Source of the DNA: Candidatus Methanomethylicia archaeon
GTDB taxonomy: Archaea; Thermoproteota; Methanomethylicia; Methanomethylicales; Methanomethylicaceae
NCBI GenBank assembly: GCA_024464205.1
Contig: JANHAI010000081.1
Span: 1 to 5,054 of the forward strand
Direction: 5' to 3'
DNA: 5,054 nucleotides
Shown here: positions 1-5,054 of the stretch, piece by piece
Position numbering within the stretch: the first letter of the stretch is position 1
Layout of the letters: each line of letters starts with the position of its first letter
Notes under the pieces: model-generated
Database searches by the model: none
The model's input: only the letters and a program-made list of their open reading frames with translations
Told to the model about the DNA's origin: nothing
Made by a program: the position numbers and the translations under genes

Positions 1-176
1 GGCAGAGGAAGCCCTTCAGGAGGATGGACGGCACCTGGATCCAGTTCGAGGACAACGCCGGCGTCATCGTGACTGAAGAGGGGGAGACGAAAGGGACCGA
101 GATCAGAGGCCCAGTCGCAAAGGAGGCAGCTGAGCGGTGGCCAAAGGTAGCCGGTCTTTCGTCAATGGTGATCTGA
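1..176 (+). CDS. rpl14p: Large-subunit ribosomal protein L14 (uL14), C-terminal part only
   Basis: Reading from base 3 gives 57 codons ending in TGA at 174-176. The peptide begins [20 protein letters not shown] and ends [10 protein letters not shown]. The segments [19 protein letters not shown] and [21 protein letters not shown] are typical of the second half of archaeal uL14, including the usual small hydrophobic ending. uL14 sits at the subunit interface of the 50S subunit, bound to 23S rRNA. The N-terminal half lies upstream of the window. The position directly before L24 matches the conserved order of the archaeal spc operon. The last codons also carry the Shine-Dalgarno sequence of L24. 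No frameshift is seen in the visible part. Confidence 0.95.
   Translation, partial: QRKPFRRMDGTWIQFEDNAGVIVTEEGETKGTEIRGPVAKEAAERWPKVAGLSSMVI
167..172 (+). promoter_or_regulatory. Shine-Dalgarno site for L24
   Basis: GGTGAT (followed by C) matches the part of the consensus GGAGGTGATC that pairs with the usual archaeal 16S rRNA 3' end. It lies 8 bases before the GTG at 181 and inside the end of L14. This supports GTG 181 as the L24 start rather than the internal ATG at 241. Confidence 0.7.
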
Positions 177-180
177 GAGG

Positions 181-582
181 GTGTCAATCTTGAAAACCAC
201 AAAACCAAAGTTGCAGAGGATCTCGCAGTCTTCCTTCGCTATGAGGGCAAAGTCAATGACTGCGCACCTGTCAAAGGACCTGAGGGACCAATACGGCAGG
301 AGGAGCGTCGGCCTGAGGAAGGGCGACACAGTAACGGTCACTCGGGGGGACTACAAGGGGCATGAGGGGAAAGTCAGCGGCATAATGACGTCGGAAGGCA
401 GGATAACGATAGAAGGGGTCACGATGAAGAAGATGGATGGCACAACAAAGCCGGTAATGATCTCCCCGTCGAAAGTCATGGTAACCAAACTCGACCTCTC
501 CGACAAGGACAGGAAGAGACGGCTCGAGGGGAAGAAGTCGAAAGTGAAGGATGATGATGAAAAGGAGAAGGAAAGTGACTGA
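181..582 (+). CDS. rpl24p: Large-subunit ribosomal protein L24 (uL24, eukaryotic L26 homologue)
   Basis: The product is 133 aa and starts with GTG. uL24 is an early assembly protein that binds domain I of 23S rRNA near the peptide exit tunnel. A basic N-terminal stretch (residues 1-27) leads into MTAHLSKDLRDQYGRRS, the hallmark of archaeal/eukaryotic L24. A KOW motif follows at about 46-72 (RKGDTVTVTRGDYKGHEGKV), then IEGVTMKKMDGT and the conserved SKVMVTKLDLSDKDRKRR at about 97-114. Residues 115-133 form a charged tail, first lysine-rich and then acidic (KDDDEKEKESD). An ATG at residue 21 would cut off the basic leader that archaeal homologues carry, so the GTG start is preferred. It follows the L14 stop after 4 bases, and S4e follows after 14 bases. 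Confidence 0.95.
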   Translation: MSILKTTKPKLQRISQSSFAMRAKSMTAHLSKDLRDQYGRRSVGLRKGDTVTVTRGDYKGHEGKVSGIMTSEGRITIEGVTMKKMDGTTKPVMISPSKVMVTKLDLSDKDRKRRLEGKKSKVKDDDEKEKESD

Positions 583-583
583 A

Positions 584-589
584 GAGGGT
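584..589 (+). promoter_or_regulatory. Shine-Dalgarno site for S4e
   Basis: GAGGGT lies 7 bases before the S4e ATG, in the 14-base gap after L24. The spacer TATAAAA is AT-rich, which would keep the start codon unpaired. It resembles a TATA box but is too close to the start to serve as this gene's promoter. Confidence 0.55.
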
Positions 590-596
590 ATAAAAA

Positions 597-1337
597 ATGA
601 CAAGACACCTGACAACATATGAGGCGCCGAGGTTCTGGCCAATCAGGATCAAGGATCACGCGTTCACAATCAGGCCATCCGCAGGGCCGCACCCGCTGAG
701 GGAGTCAATCCCGCTCGGCGTGGTCCTCAGGGACGTACTCAAGGTTGTGAAGACCGTTGCGGAGGCAAAGAGGGTCTTGGCCGAGGGGAGGATCCTTGTT
801 GACGGGAAAGTGAGGGTTGACCACAAGCTTCCTGTTGGTCTAATGGACGTGATCTACCTGAAATCATCCGACTCGTACTACAGGGTCGTACCGGACAAGA
901 TCAACAAGCTCGCCCTAACAAAGATCACTGCTGAGGAGGCATCTTTCAAGCTCGTAAGGATCCAGGGAAAGAGGACGCTCAAGAACAAATCCGTCCAGCT
1001 TAACACGCACGACGGGAGATCAATCACGCTAAAGGTCGACGACCCGTTCAACATCCAGCTTGGCTACCGCCCATTCGACGCCCTCAAGATCTCCCTGCCA
1101 GACGGGCAGATACTCGAGAGCATACCGATGGAGGCAGACACCTACGTGGCGGTAATAGGCGGGACTAACATCGGCAGCTATGGCGTCCTTAGCGAGAGCA
1201 TACCGAACAGGGATCCGGAGAAGCCGGCCAAGGTCATAATCGGGGATGCGATGGTCACCGTCATCCTTAAGTATCTATTCCCGATAGGTAAGGGAAGTCC
1301 GATAATCAACATCAGTGGAACTGGAGAAGTGGCATAA
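597..1337 (+). CDS. rps4e: Small-subunit ribosomal protein S4e (eS4)
   Basis: The product is 246 aa, close to the usual archaeal length. eS4 is an archaeal/eukaryotic-specific 30S protein that binds 16S rRNA in the body of the subunit. The N-terminal region (1-40) reads MTRHLTTYEAPRFWPI with GPHPLRESIPL, as in the family. An S4-type RNA-binding domain covers about 40-90 (VLRDVLKVVKTVAEAKRVL, ILVDGKVRVDHKLPVGLMDVI). The central S4e domain includes FKLVRI and QLNTHDGRSI (about 117-143). A KOW-like segment is at about 186-199 (VIGGTNIGSYGVL), and the end contains YLFPIG. The only ATG at the right place is 597; the next Met is residue 83, inside the S4 domain. Its place between L24 and L5 marks the archaeal form of the spc cluster, since bacteria have no S4e here. 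Confidence 0.96.
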   Translation: MTRHLTTYEAPRFWPIRIKDHAFTIRPSAGPHPLRESIPLGVVLRDVLKVVKTVAEAKRVLAEGRILVDGKVRVDHKLPVGLMDVIYLKSSDSYYRVVPDKINKLALTKITAEEASFKLVRIQGKRTLKNKSVQLNTHDGRSITLKVDDPFNIQLGYRPFDALKISLPDGQILESIPMEADTYVAVIGGTNIGSYGVLSESIPNRDPEKPAKVIIGDAMVTVILKYLFPIGKGSPIINISGTGEVA

Positions 1338-1338
1338 A

Positions 1339-1890
1339 ATGTCCGAGGGTGCTAAGGCCGCTGAGAGCGGCATATCGAACCCCATGCGAGAGGTAAGGAT
1401 AGGTAAAGTAGTCGTCAATATGGGGCTTGGAGAGGGCGGGGAGAAGCTTGAGAAAGCCATGACCGTGATGAAGTCCATCACAGGCGTGAAGCCCTGCCCA
1501 AGGAAAGCAAAGAAATCCATCAGGGAGTTTGGCGTAAGGAAAGGGGAGAACATAGCCTGCGTCGCGACATTGAGGGAAGAGCAGGCCGAAGACTTTCTTA
1601 AGCGCGCTTTCGAGTCCACGAAGAACAGGATAAAGAGCAGCTGCTTTGACGATTACGGCAACGTCTCTTTCGGGATCAAGGAGCACATCAACCTCCCGGG
1701 TACTAAATATGACCCGCTGCTCGGGATCTTCGGCATGAACGTCTGCATAGTCCTCGAGAGGCCCGGATACAGGGTCGCTCGGCGGTCGCAGAGGCCAGGC
1801 AAGATAGGCGACGATCAGCGGGTAGGCAAGGAAGAATCGATGGCATTCATGAAGGACCGCTTCGGGCTTACTATTATTGAGGAGGAATAG
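1339..1890 (+). CDS. rpl5p: Large-subunit ribosomal protein L5 (uL5)
   Basis: The product is 183 aa from ATG 1339, which lies one base after the S4e stop. uL5 binds 5S rRNA with L18 and forms part of the central protuberance, contacting the small-subunit head. Visible family segments are [21 protein letters not shown] (14-34), a region with [20 protein letters not shown] (51-70), and [14 protein letters not shown] (113-126). [21 protein letters not shown] (129-149) follows, and the ending contains [26 protein letters not shown] at 1315, in the same frame, would add eight residues inside the S4e coding end. It has no good Shine-Dalgarno sequence, whereas GGAG at 1323-1326 lies 12 bases before ATG 1339. 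ATG 1384 is also possible but would drop the conserved SNP leader. Confidence 0.95.
   Translation: MSEGAKAAESGISNPMREVRIGKVVVNMGLGEGGEKLEKAMTVMKSITGVKPCPRKAKKSIREFGVRKGENIACVATLREEQAEDFLKRAFESTKNRIKSSCFDDYGNVSFGIKEHINLPGTKYDPLLGIFGMNVCIVLERPGYRVARRSQRPGKIGDDQRVGKEESMAFMKDRFGLTIIEEE
1879..1885 (+). promoter_or_regulatory. Shine-Dalgarno site for S14
   Basis: GAGGAGG, inside the last codons of L5, lies 7 bases before GTG 1893. It is one of the strongest ribosome binding sites in the window. It settles the GTG start of the short S14 gene. Confidence 0.8.
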
Positions 1891-1892
1891 AC

Positions 1893-2060
1893 GTGGGAAA
1901 GTACCATAAGCCAAAGGAAAGGAAATTCGGCAAAGGCAGCAGGCGCTGCAAGCGCTGCGGGTCGAAGGGGAGCACGATAATCAGGAGATACAACCTCAAT
2001 CTCTGCAGGCAATGCTTCAGGGAATCGGCCGAGACGCTCGGCTTCAAGAAATACCTGTGA
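1893..2060 (+). CDS. rps14p: Small-subunit ribosomal protein S14 (uS14), zinc-binding form
   Basis: This gene of 55 codons plus TGA begins with GTG two bases after the L5 stop. The peptide starts [20 protein letters not shown] and ends with [13 protein letters not shown]. Four cysteines form two CxxC pairs (C19/C22 and C38/C41), the zinc ribbon of the short S14 type (eukaryotic S29). [13 protein letters not shown] and [12 protein letters not shown] are family signatures. uS14 binds 16S rRNA in the head of the 30S subunit and is needed for late head assembly. The length is normal for archaea. Its place between L5 and S8 is the conserved one. All four metal ligands are present, so it should be functional. 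Confidence 0.95.
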   Translation: MGKYHKPKERKFGKGSRRCKRCGSKGSTIIRRYNLNLCRQCFRESAETLGFKKYL

Positions 2061-2063
2061 TCT

Positions 2064-2069
2064 GGTGAT
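2064..2069 (+). promoter_or_regulatory. Shine-Dalgarno site for S8
   Basis: GGTGAT in the 14-base gap after S14 lies 5 bases before the S8 ATG at 2075. It uses the GGTGAT half of the GGAGGTGATC consensus. Confidence 0.65.
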
Positions 2070-2074
2070 AGAAG

Positions 2075-2467
2075 ATGTGGGTTCAAGATCCTCTCGCAAA
2101 CGCTCTGGTGAATATAATGAACAGCGAAGAGAGGGGCAAGAGCGAGTGCATAGTGACGCCGGCCCCGAAGGTCATTGCAAACGTCCTCAGGACGCTCCAG
2201 AAGGCGGGCTATGTGGGCGAATTCGAGTTCATCGACGATGGAAGGCTAGGCAAGCTGAGGATACAGCTCCTCGGCCGCATAAACAAGTGCGGCGTGATCA
2301 AGCCTTACTTCGCCGTCGATCACTCTGAGCTCGAGGAATGGGCAAGGAACTACCTGCCAGGAAAGGACATTGGCTTCCTCATACTCACGACATCCAAAGG
2401 GATAATGACGCACAAAGAGGCCCTCGCCCAGAAGCTAGGCGGAAGGCTGATGGCGTACGTCTACTGA
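2075..2467 (+). CDS. rps8p: Small-subunit ribosomal protein S8 (uS8)
   Basis: The product is 130 aa, the standard archaeal length. uS8 is a primary 16S rRNA binder in the central domain of the 30S subunit. The N-terminal domain shows DPLANALVNIMNSEERGKSE (5-24) and VIANVLRTLQKAGYVGEFEF (33-52), followed by LLGRINKCGVIKP (65-77). The C-terminal rRNA-binding domain carries YLPGKDIGFLILTTSKGIMTHKEA (93-116) and GGRLMAYVY at the very end. The TSxGIMTHKEA segment is the most conserved RNA contact of the family. ATG 2075 is the only sensible start, because DPLANAL normally stands within the first ten residues. Bacterial S8 represses its own operon by binding L5 mRNA; nothing here shows whether that applies in this archaeon. 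Confidence 0.97.
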   Translation: MWVQDPLANALVNIMNSEERGKSECIVTPAPKVIANVLRTLQKAGYVGEFEFIDDGRLGKLRIQLLGRINKCGVIKPYFAVDHSELEEWARNYLPGKDIGFLILTTSKGIMTHKEALAQKLGGRLMAYVY

Positions 2468-2471
2468 GGTG
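2466..2471 (+). promoter_or_regulatory. Shine-Dalgarno site for L6
   Basis: GAGGTG overlaps the S8 stop codon and lies 8 bases before ATG 2480. It overlaps the in-frame GTG at 2471, so that GTG cannot use it. This argues for the ATG start. Confidence 0.75.
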
Positions 2472-2479
2472 TGAAGCAC

Positions 2480-3010
2480 ATGTCGGAATTTACAAGCATC
2501 ACGGTCAAGATCCCCGAGGGGATCCAGGTGGAGCAGAAGGGATCGACGATCTCTGTCTCTGGGCCGAAGGGGAAGGTTTCAAGGGACTTCGCCCACACCA
2601 GGCTCGACATCTCGGTCGGCGGAGGCGAAATCAAGATCCTCGCCCCGGCAAAAGGTAAGAGGTTGAAAGCGCTAGTGGGCACCGTGGCCGCGCACCTGAG
2701 GAACATGTTCAAGGGTGTGAGCGTTGGCCACACCTACCGCATGAAAGTGATCTATGCGCACTTCCCCATAACTGTGAAAGTGCAGGGCAAGGACGTCTTG
2801 ATCGAGAACTTCATGGGAGAGCGGTCTAAGAGGACCGCAAAGATAGTTGGGAATGTCAAGGTCACCGTTCAGGGGGACGAGCTCGTCCTCGAGGGCGTCG
2901 ACAAAGAGGAGATCGGCCAGACGGCGGCGAACATCCACATTGCCACGCACGTCAAGAAGATGGATCCCAGGGTATTCCAGGACGGCGTATACGTTTCAGG
3001 GAGGGAGTGA
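2480..3010 (+). CDS. rpl6p: Large-subunit ribosomal protein L6 (uL6)
   Basis: The product is 176 aa from ATG 2480. uL6 binds 23S rRNA near the factor-binding region and sarcin-ricin loop of the 50S subunit. It is a duplicated fold. The first domain (about 1-80) has VKIPEGIQVEQKGSTISVSG with GPKGKVSRDF; the second (about 85-176) has HTYRMKVIYAHFPITVKV and VLIENFMGERSKRTAKI (106-122). The archaeal-type ending is NIHIATHVKKMDPRVFQDG (151-169). GTG 2471 would add only three residues and overlaps the ribosome binding site, so ATG is preferred. The gene starts 12 bases after the S8 stop and ends 3 bases before L32e. Confidence 0.96.
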   Translation: MSEFTSITVKIPEGIQVEQKGSTISVSGPKGKVSRDFAHTRLDISVGGGEIKILAPAKGKRLKALVGTVAAHLRNMFKGVSVGHTYRMKVIYAHFPITVKVQGKDVLIENFMGERSKRTAKIVGNVKVTVQGDELVLEGVDKEEIGQTAANIHIATHVKKMDPRVFQDGVYVSGRE

Positions 3011-3013
3011 TCA

Positions 3014-3697
3014 GTGTCAAACCCAGAGGAGAGCCAAAAGAAAGACGCCAAAACGCCGAGAGGCGACGCGCGCGCCATCAAGATAAGGAAGAAGATCGCA
3101 GCCAAGCGCCCTGAGTTCAGGAGGTCTGAGGACTTCAGGTTCCCGCGTCTCGGGGACAAGTGGCGGAGCAGCAAGGGCATCAGATCAAAGATGAGGCTGA
3201 AGAAGAAGAGCCGGATGCCAATAGTGGAGACAGGCTACCGCGGTCCCGTTGAGGCGAGAGGGCTGAATCCGAAAGGGCTGGTCGAGGTCACCGCATTCAA
3301 TGTGTCTGATCTCGAAGGGATAGACCCTGCAGTCAACGCCATACGCATAGCAAAGGCTGTAGGGACCAAGAAGCGCCTGGAGATCATCAAGGCTGCACAG
3401 GAGAAGGGGCTCAAGGTAGTTAACATAAGGAAGTCAGAAAAACCGAAGAAAGAAGAAGAGGCAGCTGAGGCGAAAGAAGAGGGTAAGGCTGAAGAAGAGG
3501 CTGAAGCTGGAACCGAAGAAGGCACAGCTGCAGAAACAGGAGAGGCTGAGGAGGGCGCCCGCGCAGGAGAGGGGAAGGAAGCCCAACCCGCTCCCGAGGA
3601 GAGCGGCTGGGATGAGGCTGATGAGGAACCCGCCAAGGGGAAGGGAAGCGCATCGGACGATTCCGCTGATTCTGGAAAGGAGGCTGAAGGAAGATGA
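3014..3697 (+). CDS. rpl32e: Large-subunit ribosomal protein L32e (eL32) with a long acidic C-terminal tail
   Basis: The product is 227 aa and starts with GTG, preceded by GAGGGAG at 3001-3007. eL32 is an archaeal/eukaryotic 50S protein bound to 23S rRNA. The family domain covers about 21-140, with KRPEFRRSEDFRFPRLGDKW (31-50), RSSKGIRSKMRLKKKSRMP, VETGYRGP and VNAIRIAKAVGTKKRLEII (107-125), ending near VVNIRK. Residues 141-227 are extra: a low-complexity tail rich in Glu, Ala and Gly, with 31 acidic and 11 basic residues by my count and a single Trp at 199. Plain archaeal eL32 is usually about 130 aa, so the tail adds roughly two thirds again. Haloarchaeal eL32 is also long but extended at the N terminus. 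The frame stays open to the ATGA overlap with L19e, so the tail is not an obvious frameshift product. Its function is unknown. Confidence 0.94.
   Translation: MSNPEESQKKDAKTPRGDARAIKIRKKIAAKRPEFRRSEDFRFPRLGDKWRSSKGIRSKMRLKKKSRMPIVETGYRGPVEARGLNPKGLVEVTAFNVSDLEGIDPAVNAIRIAKAVGTKKRLEIIKAAQEKGLKVVNIRKSEKPKKEEEAAEAKEEGKAEEEAEAGTEEGTAAETGEAEEGARAGEGKEAQPAPEESGWDEADEEPAKGKGSASDDSADSGKEAEGR
3442..3530 (+). repeat. Low-complexity purine-rich repeat tract within the L32e tail
   Basis: The stretch is dominated by GAA, GAG and GCT/GCA codons. GAAGAAGAGGC occurs at 3452-3462 and again at 3491-3501, with GCTGAGG/GCTGAAG variants around both. It encodes runs such as KKEEEAAEAKEEGKAEEEAE. The repeats are imperfect and in frame, as expected for an expanding acidic tail rather than a mobile element. 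Confidence 0.6.
3679..3683 (+). promoter_or_regulatory. Shine-Dalgarno site for L19e
   Basis: GGAGG lies inside the last codons of the L32e tail, 10 bases before ATG 3694. With the ATGA overlap it indicates that L19e translation is coupled to L32e termination. Confidence 0.65.
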
Positions 3698-4128
3698 GTC
3701 TCAGGAACCAGAGAAGGATAGCTGCAGAGGTTCTCAAGGTAGGGGAGGGAAGGGTCTGGATAGATCAGTCCCGTTTCGACGACGTGAGTACAGCGATCAC
3801 CCGTGACGACATCCGCGCCCTCATAGACGACGGCGCTATCAGGAAGAGGCCAGAAGAAGGAGTCAGCAAAGGGAGGGCAAGGCATAGCCAAGCCCAGAAG
3901 AAGAAGGGGCTCAGAAAGGGCCCTGGGAGCAGGAAGGGGAAGGTCACGGGAGACGAGTGGATAGGGAGGATCCGGTCGATAAGGGAGTTCCTCCGGCTGC
4001 TCAGGAGAAGGAAGATAATCACCCCTGCGACCTACAGAATGCTCTACCTGAAAGCCAAGGGCGGGGCTTTCCACGACAGGAGGCAGCTTAAGTCTTACAT
4101 CGAGGAGCACAACTTGGCAAGGAGATAG
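3694..4128 (+). CDS. rpl19e: Large-subunit ribosomal protein L19e (eL19)
   Basis: The product is 144 aa, close to the usual archaeal length of about 150. eL19 is an archaeal/eukaryotic 50S protein; in eukaryotes it takes part in an intersubunit bridge. Recognisable parts are SLRNQRRIAAEVLKVGEGRVWID (2-24) and AITRDDIRALIDDGAIRKRP (34-53). The very basic SKGRARHSQAQKKKGLRKGPGSRKGK (58-83) follows; its KGxGSRKGK is the family signature. The C-terminal helical part ends in TYRMLYLKAKGGAFHDRRQL (113-132) and YIEEHN. The ATG overlaps the L32e TGA as ATGA, so the start is clear. The TAG stop overlaps, by one base, a GTG that is in frame with L18. Confidence 0.96.
   Translation: MSLRNQRRIAAEVLKVGEGRVWIDQSRFDDVSTAITRDDIRALIDDGAIRKRPEEGVSKGRARHSQAQKKKGLRKGPGSRKGKVTGDEWIGRIRSIREFLRLLRRRKIITPATYRMLYLKAKGGAFHDRRQLKSYIEEHNLARR
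4121..4126 (+). promoter_or_regulatory. Shine-Dalgarno site for L18
   Basis: GGAGAT at the end of L19e is 7 bases before ATG 4134 but only 1 base before GTG 4128. It therefore favours ATG 4134 as the L18 start. Confidence 0.7.
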
Positions 4129-4133
4129 TGGAA

Positions 4134-4724
4134 ATGGCAAGAGGAACTATTTACAGGGTCGTTTTCCGGAGGAGGCGCGAGGGGAGGACAGACTATAGGC
4201 TACGGAAAGCCCTCATCTCCAGCGGGTCACTCCGGCTCGTTATCAGGAGGAGCATCAAGCACATCACCCTCCAGCTCGTCGAGGCAAAGATTGAGGGCGA
4301 CAGGGTGCTCTGCCATGCGACGACGGCCGAGCTGAAGAAGTTCGGCTGGAAGGTTGGGACAGGCAACCTGCCGGCAGCCTACCTGGCTGGCTACCTTCTC
4401 GGCAAGAGGGCGGGCAAGAAAGGGCTGAAGTCAGCAATAGTCGACCTAAACGGATACAACCTCGCGGGGCCCAACAGGATATACGCTGCCCTGAAGGGGG
4501 CAATAGACGGCGGCCTAGAGGTGCCTCATGATGAAAAGGTCCTGCCTGAAGACGACAGGATCACTGGCGAGCATATCGCCAAGTACGCTGATGCACTGCA
4601 GAAGGAAGACCAAGCGGCGTACCAGTCCCGCTTCTCAAAGTATCTGGAGGAAGGAGTTCAGCCAGAGAATTTGCCCGAGCATTTCAAGGCCGCAAAGGCG
4701 GCAATAGACAAAGAGGTGCAGTGA
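4134..4724 (+). CDS. rpl18p: Large-subunit ribosomal protein L18 (uL18, eukaryotic L5 homologue)
   Basis: The product is 196 aa, the long archaeal/eukaryotic form (bacterial L18 is about 120 aa). It binds 5S rRNA together with L5 and anchors it in the central protuberance. The N terminus is MARGTIYRVVFRRRREGRTD with YRLRKALISSGSLRLVIRRS (21-40), the basic 5S-contact region. Next come LKKFGWKVGTGNLPAAYLAG (67-86) and IVDLNG. The archaeal signature GAIDGGLEVPHDEKVLPEDD (122-141) leads into RITGEHIAKYA, and the ending carries PENLPEHFKAAK (177-188). An in-frame GTG at 4128 would add two residues, but the ribosome binding site fits ATG 4134. The stop is followed after one base by the S5 ATG. Confidence 0.96.
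   Translation: MARGTIYRVVFRRRREGRTDYRLRKALISSGSLRLVIRRSIKHITLQLVEAKIEGDRVLCHATTAELKKFGWKVGTGNLPAAYLAGYLLGKRAGKKGLKSAIVDLNGYNLAGPNRIYAALKGAIDGGLEVPHDEKVLPEDDRITGEHIAKYADALQKEDQAAYQSRFSKYLEEGVQPENLPEHFKAAKAAIDKEVQ
4713..4718 (+). promoter_or_regulatory. Shine-Dalgarno site for S5
   Basis: GAGGTG, in the last codons of L18, lies 7 bases before the S5 ATG at 4726. Confidence 0.75.
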
Positions 4725-4725
4725 G

Positions 4726-5054
4726 ATGGCATACCAACAGACCCAATGGATACCTAGGACAACTCTAGGCAAGCAAGTAGTCGAAGGTAAGATAACCAGC
4801 ATAAGGGAAGTCTTCGAGAACAACATACCGATCAAGGAGCCGGAGATAGTCGATGCCCTGCTTCCCGACATAAAGCATGAGGTCCTCGACGTAAACATCG
4901 TCCAGAAGCAGACCGACGCGGGCGAGATAACGAAGTTCAAGATAGGCGTCGTCGTGGGCAACAACGACGGGATGATAGGCATCGGGATCGGCAAGTCTAA
5001 GCAGATGCGCTTCGCGATAGACAAAGCCGTCGCCGCTGCAAAGCTCAACCTCAC
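4726..5054 (+). CDS. rps5p: Small-subunit ribosomal protein S5 (uS5), N-terminal part only
   Basis: An open frame of 109 complete codons runs off the end of the window. uS5 is a 30S body protein important for decoding accuracy. The peptide begins MAYQQTQWIPRTTLGKQVVE, matching the archaeal leader (W-[IV]-P-[RK]-T-x-LG). It continues with ITSIREVFENNIPIKEPEIVDALLP (23-47) and HEVLDVNIVQKQTDAGEI (51-68). The double-stranded-RNA-binding-like S5 domain follows, with VVVGNNDGMIGIGIGKSKQM (75-94) and AAAKLNL. Archaeal S5 is usually about 200 aa or more, so roughly half is present. Following S5 directly after L18 is the conserved order; L30 and L15 would be expected next. No frameshift is visible. 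Confidence 0.95.
   Translation, partial: MAYQQTQWIPRTTLGKQVVEGKITSIREVFENNIPIKEPEIVDALLPDIKHEVLDVNIVQKQTDAGEITKFKIGVVVGNNDGMIGIGIGKSKQMRFAIDKAVAAAKLNL

Noticed and set aside
589..596. TATAAAA resembling an archaeal TATA box before S4e
   Set aside because: An archaeal TATA box acts about 25 bases upstream of the transcript start, which would place initiation inside S4e with no usable start codon until residue 83. It is better explained as the AT-rich spacer between the ribosome binding site and ATG.
1312..1914. 200-codon minus-strand open frame opposite L5
   Set aside because: It is fully antisense to L5, with no domain and no plausible ribosome binding context. It is a shadow of the real gene's codon use.
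2065..2658. Two overlapping plus-strand frames (2065-2328 and 2338-2658) in a different phase from S8 and L6
   Set aside because: Their translations are rich in Arg/Gly/His without any family pattern, whereas the S8 and L6 frames match their families from end to end.
3235..4140. 301-codon open frame on the minus strand opposite L32e, L19e and the start of L18
   Set aside because: It lies wholly antisense to three well-supported genes. Its Ser/Pro/Leu-rich translation is what reversed Glu/Lys/Ala codons give. The purine-rich coding strand leaves few stop codons in the opposite frame. No recognisable domain is seen.
1..5054. A hidden defence, mobile or otherwise undescribed system
   Set aside because: All but a few dozen bases are covered by recognised ribosomal protein genes in the conserved archaeal order. 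There are no inserted genes, CRISPR-like repeats, terminal inverted repeats or tRNA-like structures that I can see.

Overview
This window is a stretch of an archaeal spc-type ribosomal protein operon. All genes are on the + strand, packed end to end, in the order L14 (3' end only) - L24 - S4e - L5 - S14 - S8 - L6 - L32e - L19e - L18 - S5 (5' part only). S4e, L32e and L19e are archaeal/eukaryotic proteins with no bacterial counterpart in this cluster, so the source is an archaeon. The phylum cannot be settled by eye. The S4e wording (SIPLGVVLRDVL, VDGKVRVDHKLPVGLMDVI, QLNTHDGR) looks closer to what I recall of TACK-group sequences than of haloarchaeal ones, but this is a weak impression. The DNA is moderately GC-rich, and arginine is written mostly with AGG.

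Layout: 1-176 is the end of uL14, 181-582 uL24, 597-1337 eS4, 1339-1890 uL5, 1893-2060 uS14 (55 aa, zinc-binding form), 2075-2467 uS8, 2480-3010 uL6, 3014-3697 eL32 with a long acidic C-terminal tail, 3694-4128 eL19, 4134-4724 uL18, and 4726-5054 the start of uS5. Gaps are 1-14 bases, and L32e/L19e overlap through ATGA. No gap has room for a promoter, terminator or RNA gene. Nearly every start codon is preceded at normal distance by a Shine-Dalgarno sequence (variants of GGAGGTGATC), usually inside the end of the previous gene. This points to one polycistronic mRNA with coupled translation.

The genes jointly supply 30S proteins (S4e, S14, S8, S5) and 50S proteins (L14, L24, L5, L6, L32e, L19e, L18) in matched amounts. 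L5 and L18 are the 5S rRNA binders. S8, S14 and S5 belong to the body/head of the small subunit.

I found no undescribed system. The one clearly unusual element is the roughly 87-residue acidic, low-complexity tail on L32e. Other points worth noting are the short S14 gene and three in-frame GTG codons just upstream of the likely true starts of L5, L6 and L18, which could cause start miscalls.
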